A stretch of DNA of 64,000 nucleotides from Kitasatospora sp. NBC_01287 (GTDB lineage: Bacteria; Actinomycetota; Actinomycetes; Streptomycetales; Streptomycetaceae), in NCBI RefSeq assembly GCF_026340565.1, contig NZ_JAPEPB010000001.1:4130501-4194500 (forward strand), written 5' to 3'. Under the pieces are notes generated by a model that was given only the letters and a program-made list of their open reading frames with translations, did no database searches and was not told the origin of the DNA. How positions within the stretch are numbered: position 1 is the stretch's first letter; every line of letters starts with the position of its first letter. Positions 58,784 to 64,000 of this stretch are shown here, one piece after another. The position numbers and the translations under genes were made by a program.

Positions 58784-59770
58784 TCAGTCGGTCTTCGGGC
58801 CGCGCCGCTTCAGGGCCACCGCCAGCAGGAAGAGCGCCGACAGCACCGCCGCCAGCCGCAGCACGCCCGGCGCGGCCGCGTAGGCGGCGTGCGTCATCGG
58901 GGCCCCCTTGCTCAGCGGGTCGCCCCAGCGGCCCTGGGCGCGGCCCCAGAACCAGAGGGTCGAGGCGCTCATGGTGATCAGCGGGATCCCGAACACCACG
59001 AACTTCTTGGCCAGGGCGCCGAGCCGGGCCGACAGATAGGCCAGCCCCCAGCCGGCCAGCAGCACCAGGATCACCCCGGACACGGCTCCGCCGACCAGCA
59101 CCCCGGCCGCCAGCAGCAGCAGCGGCGAGGGACGGCGCCCGGCCAGGAACGAGCCCTTCGCCCCTGCCTGGCCCGCCGCCCGGCCGGCGCCCTGACCGGC
59201 GCGCTGACCGGCCGCCGGATCCGCCTCGCCGTCGGCCGGCTGCGGCTCGGCCCGGCCGCGCTGCCCCGGGATCACCCGCTCCTCGGCGGGCGGCTCGGCG
59301 GCCGCGGTGTCGTCCGGCGGGAACTCGATCACCACCGAGTCCCAGCCGGGGAAGTCGGCGGCGGTCGGCGCCCGGAGCGGGCCGGGCGCCGCGGGCGCGA
59401 TCAGCCAGGCGGCGGGGGTGCCGCCGTCCTCGACGGCGGCGCCCGGCGGCTCACCCGGCCCGGCCTGCGCGGACGGCGCGCCCTTGCGGAAGACCGGGCG
59501 GCGGGCCGGCGGCACCGGCACCTCGGGCCCGGCGGGCGTCGCACCGCCCTGCGCGGGCCGGCGCACCACGGGCGGCTCGGTCGGCGGGGCGGGCACGGCA
59601 GTCGGCCCGGCGGGCGGCGGCGTCACGTACACCCCGTCCTCCGCCACCCCGGCGGACTCGGGCGCGGTGCCCAGCACCCGCCAGGGCCCGTCCACCCGCC
59701 ACCACTCACCGCCCGACAGGCCACCGGTCAACGCCTCGCCCGGCCGCTCGTCCGCCTGCCCACCCGCCAT
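58784..59770 (-). CDS. Conserved membrane protein with long N-terminal linker
   Basis: A 328-residue protein. The first about 205 residues are Pro/Ala/Gly-rich, with W-W-R-V-D-G-P-W-R-V-L-G and a P-P-V-V-R-R-P linker. Three to four hydrophobic helices follow (L-L-L-L-A-A-G-V-L-V-G-G; V-V-F-G-I-P-L-I-T-M-S-A). The C-terminus is basic. ATG 59770 is the only sensible start. No named domain; it looks like a streptomycete-specific membrane protein. Confidence 0.65.
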   Translation of the reverse strand: MAGGQADERPGEALTGGLSGGEWWRVDGPWRVLGTAPESAGVAEDGVYVTPPPAGPTAVPAPPTEPPVVRRPAQGGATPAGPEVPVPPARRPVFRKGAPSAQAGPGEPPGAAVEDGGTPAAWLIAPAAPGPLRAPTAADFPGWDSVVIEFPPDDTAAAEPPAEERVIPGQRGRAEPQPADGEADPAAGQRAGQGAGRAAGQAGAKGSFLAGRRPSPLLLLAAGVLVGGAVSGVILVLLAGWGLAYLSARLGALAKKFVVFGIPLITMSASTLWFWGRAQGRWGDPLSKGAPMTHAAYAAAPGVLRLAAVLSALFLLAVALKRRGPKTD

Positions 59771-59981
59771 CGCCCGCCACCCTGTTCCCTGCTCCAGGCC
59801 CCGCCGTCCGCTGACGCTACCGACTGGCGCCCCGCCACGCGAGAGCTACCCGCCCTATGCCCCACGCGGCGTCCTGCCACCCGCGTCCGGCCCCGCGTGC
59901 GACCCCGCGTGCGACCCGGCGTCCGACCCCGCATCCGGCGGCGGGCACCGCGGTTCATCCGGTCCGACTACGCTGGGTCGG

Positions 59982-62498
59982 ATGACCACCGAGCCGACCG
60001 GAGCGTCCAGCAGGGCCCGCACCCTCGCCGACGAGCTCCGCGCCAGCAGCGATCAGGCCCTGGCCACCCTGCTGCGCCTGCGCCCCGATCTGCTCAACCC
60101 GGTGCCCACCGACGTGACGCAGCTGACCGCCCGGCTCTCCAGCCGGGCTTCCGCGCTGCGGGCACTGGAGCGGCTGGACCGGTTCACCCTGCAGACCGCC
60201 GAGGCGCTGGCGGCCGTCGCGGACGGCAGCCCGGACACCGTGCTGCGCGACCTGCTGGCCGGCCCCGCCCGGGTCAAGCCGCACCCCGGCGCCGAGCCGG
60301 TGGACCGGGCCGCCGTGGTCGCCGCGCTGCCCCCGGCGCTGGCCGCGCTGCGCGAGCGGGCACTGCTCTGGGGGCCGGACAGCGCGCCGCACCTGGTGAT
60401 CGCGGTGCGCGAGGCGCTGGCCCCGAGCGCCACCGCGCCCGGCGGCACCGGCCTGGGCCCGACGCTGGCCGAGGCCACCCTGGGGATGTCCCCGGCCCGG
60501 CTTCAGCAGTTGGTGACCGGTGCCGGGCTGCCCGGCACGCCGGACCCGGTGACGGCGGTGGCCGCGCTGACCGCGCTGCTGTCCAGCCGCAAGCGGTGCG
60601 CCGCCTTGCTCGCCGAGGCACCCGAGGCCGCGCGCGGGGTGCTGGAGCGGCTGGTCTGGGGCCCACCCACCGGCACCGTCCCCGACGCCGGGCGCCCGGT
60701 CACCGCCGAGCAGGCGCGCGGCCCGCTGGAGTGGCTGCTGGCCCGCGGCCTGCTGCTGCCCTCGGGGCCCGGCACCGTGGTGCTGCCGCGCGAGCTGGCC
60801 CTGCACCTGCGCGGCGGCCGCAGCCACCGGGTGGTCGAACCGGCCCCGCCCGCCCTGCGGCCCGACACCGAGCGCGATCCACAGGCTGTGGACAGCGCGG
60901 CGGCCGGCCAGGCGTACACCGCCGTGCGGACCGTCGAGGAGCTGCTCGACCTCTGGGGCCTGCAGCCGCCGGCCACCCTGCGGGCCGGCGGCCTGGGGGT
61001 GCGCGACCTCAAGCGGACCGCGCTGGCCCTGGAGACGGGCGAGGCGCAGGCCGCGTTCTGGCTCGAACTCGCCTACGGGGCCGGGCTGCTGGCACCGGAC
61101 GGGGAGAACGGCGAGCTGGCCGGGCGGACCGGCGAGGTGTGGGCCCCGACCCCCGCCTACGACCTGTGGCTGCAGCAGCCGGTCGCCGAGCGCTGGACCG
61201 TGCTGGTGCGCGGCTGGCTGGCCGCGACCCGGGTGCCCGGCCTGGTGGGCACGCCCGACGGCAAGGGCAAGCCGCGCGCCGCGCTCGGCCCCGAGCTGGA
61301 CCGGGTGCTGGCCCCCGCCACCCGCCGCGCCGTGCTCAGCCTGCTCGGCTCGCTGCCGCCCGGCGCGGTGGCCGGCGCCGAGGCACTGCTGCCCGTCCAG
61401 CGCTGGCACCGCCCGCTGCGCGGCGGCGCCACCGGCCCCGACGGGCGCGACCTGCGCGAGCACCTGACCGGCTGGACGCTGACCGAGGCCGAACTGCTCG
61501 GCATCACCGGGCGCGGCGCGCTCGGCGCCCCGGCCCGGGCCCTGCTGGCCGGCCAGGACCCGTCCCCGGCGCTGGCTCCGCTGCTGCCGCAGCCGCTGGA
61601 CCACGTGATCCTGCAGCCCGACCTGACCGCGATCGCGCCCGGCCCGCTGCTCACCCCGCTGGCCCAGGCGCTGGCACTCTGCGCGGAGATCGAGTCCAAG
61701 GGCGGCGCGACGGTCTACCGCTTCACCGCCGAGTCGGTGCGCCGCGCGCTGGACGCCGGGCGCACCGCCACCGACCTGCACACCTTCCTGGAGCAGCACT
61801 CGCGCACCGCCGTTCCCCAGCCGCTCAGCTACCTGATCGACGACGTGGCCCGGCGGCACGGCGTGCTGCGGGTCGGCGCCGCCTCGGCCTACCTGCGCTG
61901 CGACGACCCCGCGCTGCTCGCCGAGGTGCTCGCCGACCGGCGCGCGCTGGAGCTGCGGCTGCGGCTGCTGGCGCCGACCGTGCTGGCCGCCCAGGCCGGC
62001 CCCGAAACCGTGCTCGGCGTGCTGCGCGCGATGGGGTACGCCCCGGCCGCCGAGTCCGCGGAGGGCGATCTGGTGATCACCCGGCCCGACAGCCACCGCA
62101 CCCCGCCACGCACCGCGCCCGCCCCGGTCGCCGACGGACCCGCCACCCCGGACGCGGTGCTGCTCGGCGCCGCCGTCAAGGCGATCCGGGCGGGCGACCG
62201 GGCGGCCACCGCGCTACGCCGCGAGACGGTGGCCGGGCCGGCCGCCGCGCCCACCGACGCCCACCGGCTGCCGCGCACCGCCGCGGCGGACACGCTGGCC
62301 GCGCTGCAGACCGCGGTGCTGCTCGGCGAGCGGATGTGGATCGGCTACATCAACGCCGAGGGGCTGGCCTCGCAGCGGGTGATCGACCCGGTGAAGGTGG
62401 AGGGCGGCTACGTGACGGCCTTCGACCACCACGCCGAGAAGCTCAACACCTTCGCCCTGCACCGGATCACCGGCGTGGCCGAACTGGACGAGGGCTAG
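59982..62498 (+). CDS. Helicase-associated domain protein with C-terminal WYL-like region
   Basis: An 838-residue protein of the helicase C-terminal/XPB-associated type. It begins L-A-D-E-L-R-A-S-S-D-Q-A-L-A-T-L-L-R-L-R-P-D-L and contains P-L-D-H-V-I-L-Q-P-D-L-T-A-I-A-P-G-P-L. The last about 65 residues look like a WYL fold (M-W-I-G-Y-I-N-A-E-G). It lacks Walker motifs and is not itself a helicase. Related genes sit next to XPB-type helicases in other actinobacteria. It is followed closely by pgeF. Confidence 0.82.
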   Translation: MTTEPTGASSRARTLADELRASSDQALATLLRLRPDLLNPVPTDVTQLTARLSSRASALRALERLDRFTLQTAEALAAVADGSPDTVLRDLLAGPARVKPHPGAEPVDRAAVVAALPPALAALRERALLWGPDSAPHLVIAVREALAPSATAPGGTGLGPTLAEATLGMSPARLQQLVTGAGLPGTPDPVTAVAALTALLSSRKRCAALLAEAPEAARGVLERLVWGPPTGTVPDAGRPVTAEQARGPLEWLLARGLLLPSGPGTVVLPRELALHLRGGRSHRVVEPAPPALRPDTERDPQAVDSAAAGQAYTAVRTVEELLDLWGLQPPATLRAGGLGVRDLKRTALALETGEAQAAFWLELAYGAGLLAPDGENGELAGRTGEVWAPTPAYDLWLQQPVAERWTVLVRGWLAATRVPGLVGTPDGKGKPRAALGPELDRVLAPATRRAVLSLLGSLPPGAVAGAEALLPVQRWHRPLRGGATGPDGRDLREHLTGWTLTEAELLGITGRGALGAPARALLAGQDPSPALAPLLPQPLDHVILQPDLTAIAPGPLLTPLAQALALCAEIESKGGATVYRFTAESVRRALDAGRTATDLHTFLEQHSRTAVPQPLSYLIDDVARRHGVLRVGAASAYLRCDDPALLAEVLADRRALELRLRLLAPTVLAAQAGPETVLGVLRAMGYAPAAESAEGDLVITRPDSHRTPPRTAPAPVADGPATPDAVLLGAAVKAIRAGDRAATALRRETVAGPAAAPTDAHRLPRTAAADTLAALQTAVLLGERMWIGYINAEGLASQRVIDPVKVEGGYVTAFDHHAEKLNTFALHRITGVAELDEG

Positions 62499-62508
62499 GG
62501 TCGCCTCC

Positions 62509-63237
62509 ATGGAGGACATGGAGGAACTGACGACCGGGGTCCGCTACGCCGTCACCGACCGCCACGGCGGGGTGAGCGCACCGCCGTACGACTCGCGCAA
62601 CCTGGGCGGCGCGACCGCGGACGACTACCAGGACGTGCTGCGGAACCGGGAGCTGACGGCCCGTCGGTTCGGGCTGGCCCCGGACCGGGTGGTCTGGATG
62701 CGCCAGGTGCACAGCGCCACCGTGGCCCGGGTGTCGGGCCCCTGGGCCGCCGAGGTCCCGGAACTGGACGCGGTGTTCACCACCGAGCCCGGCCTCGCGC
62801 TGGCCGCGCTGGGCGCCGACTGCGCGCCGGTGCTGCTCGCCGACCCGGTGGCGCGGATGGTCGGCGCGGCGCACTCCGGGCGGGTCGGCACGCTCACCGG
62901 CGTGGTGCCCGAGCTGGTCGCCGCGATGGCCGCGGCCGGGGCCGAGCCGGGGCGGATGACCGCCCTGGTCGGCCCGATGGCCTGCGGGCGCTGCTACGAG
63001 GTGCCGGCGGCGATGCGCGAGGAGTCCGCCGCCGTGCTGCCCGAGGTGCGCTCCACGACCCGCCAGGGCACCCCGGCCCTGGACCTGCGGGCCGGGATCA
63101 CCGCGCAGTTGGCTCGCGCGGGCGTCGCCGCGGTGCGCCAGGACGCCCGCTGCACGATCGAGGACGCCGACCTCTTCTCGCACCGCCGCGACCAGCCGAC
63201 CGGGCGCTTCGCGGCGTACGTGTGGCTGGAGGCCTGA
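62509..63237 (+). CDS. pgeF: Peptidoglycan editing factor / multicopper-type laccase fold
   Basis: A 242-residue YfiH/LACC1 family protein. The metal ligands H (R-Q-V-H-S-A), C (G-A-D-C-A-P-V-L-L) and H (A-A-H-S-G-R-V-G) are present. E. coli YfiH/PgeF edits cell-wall precursors, and other members have purine nucleoside or laccase activity. It starts 10 bases after the previous gene and is probably co-transcribed. In-frame ATGs at 62509 and 62518 both exist. Confidence 0.88.
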   Translation: MEDMEELTTGVRYAVTDRHGGVSAPPYDSRNLGGATADDYQDVLRNRELTARRFGLAPDRVVWMRQVHSATVARVSGPWAAEVPELDAVFTTEPGLALAALGADCAPVLLADPVARMVGAAHSGRVGTLTGVVPELVAAMAAAGAEPGRMTALVGPMACGRCYEVPAAMREESAAVLPEVRSTTRQGTPALDLRAGITAQLARAGVAAVRQDARCTIEDADLFSHRRDQPTGRFAAYVWLEA

Positions 63238-63244
63238 GCTTTCC

Positions 63245-64000
63245 TCACATCCGTTCGGGCGCGGCGATCCCCAGCAGGCCCAGGCCGGCCGCCAGTGTCT
63301 CGGCGGTGAGCCGGCAGAGCGCCAGCCGGTTGGCCCGCAGACCGGGTGTCGGCGCCTTGAGCACCGGGCAGCTGCCGTAGAAGTCGGTGAACGCCTTGGC
63401 CAGCCCGTAGAGGTAGCCGCAGAGCCGGTGCGGCTCCAGCGTCCCGGCAGCCTCCCGCAGCACCGCGTCGAAGGCGTCCAGCCGCAGGACCAGCGCCCGC
63501 TCGGCGGGGTGCGAGGGCTGCGACGGGTCGGGGTCGCCCTGGTCCGGGCCCGCCTTGGCCAGCAGGGTCCGCAGCCGGGCGTGCGCGTACTGCAGGTAGA
63601 CGGCGGTGTCACCGGACAGCGAGACCATCCGGTCGAGGTCGAAGACGTAGTTCTTGGTCCGTGCGTTGGCGAGGTCCGCGTACTTCACCGCCCCCACGGC
63701 GGCTGCCCCGACCACCTCGGCGTACTGCCCGTCGTCCAGCTCGTGCGGCTTCTCGGTCAGCACCGCGCGCACCGCCTCCTCCGCCGCGTCGAGCAGGTCG
63801 GCCAGCCGCACGCTGTCACCGGACCGGGTCTTGAACGGCGTGCCGCCGGGCCCGAGCACCAGGCCGAACGGCACGTGCGTGGCGGCGCCCGGGTCGGCCA
63901 GCCAGCCGATCCGGTGCGCGGCGTCGAAGACCAGCGTGAAGTGCAGCGCCTGCCGGGCGTCGACCACGTAGAGGATCCGGTCGGCCTTGAGGGTCTGCAG
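63245..64000 (-). CDS. argS: Arginyl-tRNA synthetase, C-terminal part (cut by window edge)
   Basis: This is the 3' portion of argS; the frame continues beyond 64000. About 251 residues are visible. They cover the end of the catalytic region (K-A-D-R-I-L-Y-V-V-D-A-R-Q, K-T-R-S-G-D-S-V-R-L) and the DALR anticodon-binding domain (V-S-L-S-G-D-T-A-V-Y-L-Q-Y-A-H-A-R). The end is typical (G-L-L-G-I-A-A-P-E-R-M). It charges tRNA-Arg. It is convergent with pgeF, 7 bases apart. Confidence 0.93.
   Translation of the reverse strand: MQTLKADRILYVVDARQALHFTLVFDAAHRIGWLADPGAATHVPFGLVLGPGGTPFKTRSGDSVRLADLLDAAEEAVRAVLTEKPHELDDGQYAEVVGAAAVGAVKYADLANARTKNYVFDLDRMVSLSGDTAVYLQYAHARLRTLLAKAGPDQGDPDPSQPSHPAERALVLRLDAFDAVLREAAGTLEPHRLCGYLYGLAKAFTDFYGSCPVLKAPTPGLRANRLALCRLTAETLAAGLGLLGIAAPERM

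Noticed and set aside
59955..62096. A 713-residue minus-strand open frame opposite the helicase-associated gene
   Set aside because: Composition typical of an antisense shadow; no motif recognised.

Overview
The window is a very high-GC actinobacterial chromosome segment. Gene content, frequent GTG starts, GTGA/ATGA stop-start overlaps and marker genes point to Streptomycetaceae (Streptomyces or Kitasatospora-like). The markers are a DmdR1-type iron regulator, the futalosine-pathway menaquinone genes mqnB/mqnD, XRE+DUF397 pairs and an Fxs locus. From memory, parts of the order (dmdR1, SIS protein, citrate synthase, pdxH, serC; and mqnB, mqnD, cold-shock protein) match the S. coelicolor core chromosome. 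The genus call is inference.

Layout: 1-4.8 kb holds a partial primase-like gene, dmdR1, a SIS-domain protein, a DUF4231/SLATT membrane protein and a hydrolase. 4.8-14.0 kb is a complete FxSxx-COOH (Fxs) peptide-maturation locus on the minus strand: a 59-residue precursor ending F-N-S-S-I (fxsA), a radical SAM/SPASM enzyme with a HExxH extension (fxsB), an AAC(3)-like acetyltransferase, a TIR-like protein (fxsC) and an ATPase-TIR-NB-ARC-TPR protein (fxsT). This is the most distinctive system here. 14.4-18.8 kb is housekeeping metabolism (pdxH, second citrate synthase, serC, an oxidoreductase). 18.8-34.8 kb is a mosaic of regulators, acetyltransferases, efflux proteins, an XRE/DUF397 pair, a VapBC-like toxin-antitoxin module flanked by a duplicated gene end, and a second SLATT paralogue.

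34.9-41.1 kb is an accessory island. It has an IS5-type element with a passenger gene, a decayed PQQ-repeat gene, two paralogous secreted four-cysteine proteins with an identical C-terminal dodecapeptide either side of a VanZ-family membrane protein, and about 1.1 kb without a convincing gene. 41.1-64 kb returns to core genes: NCS2 purine permease, P-type ATPase, a sacsin-like GHKL ATPase, DUF3027, MFS, mqnB-mqnD, cold-shock protein, HAD hydrolase, a siderophore-binding lipoprotein, methyltransferase, helicase-associated WYL protein, pgeF and the 3' part of argS.

A recurring theme is short tandem repeats that begin at or straddle stop codons. They are seen at citA, serC, thpR, fxsB, fxsC, the P-type ATPase, mqnD and the methyltransferase. 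They extend C-termini or reiterate arms of hairpins. No tRNA, rRNA or CRISPR array was seen.
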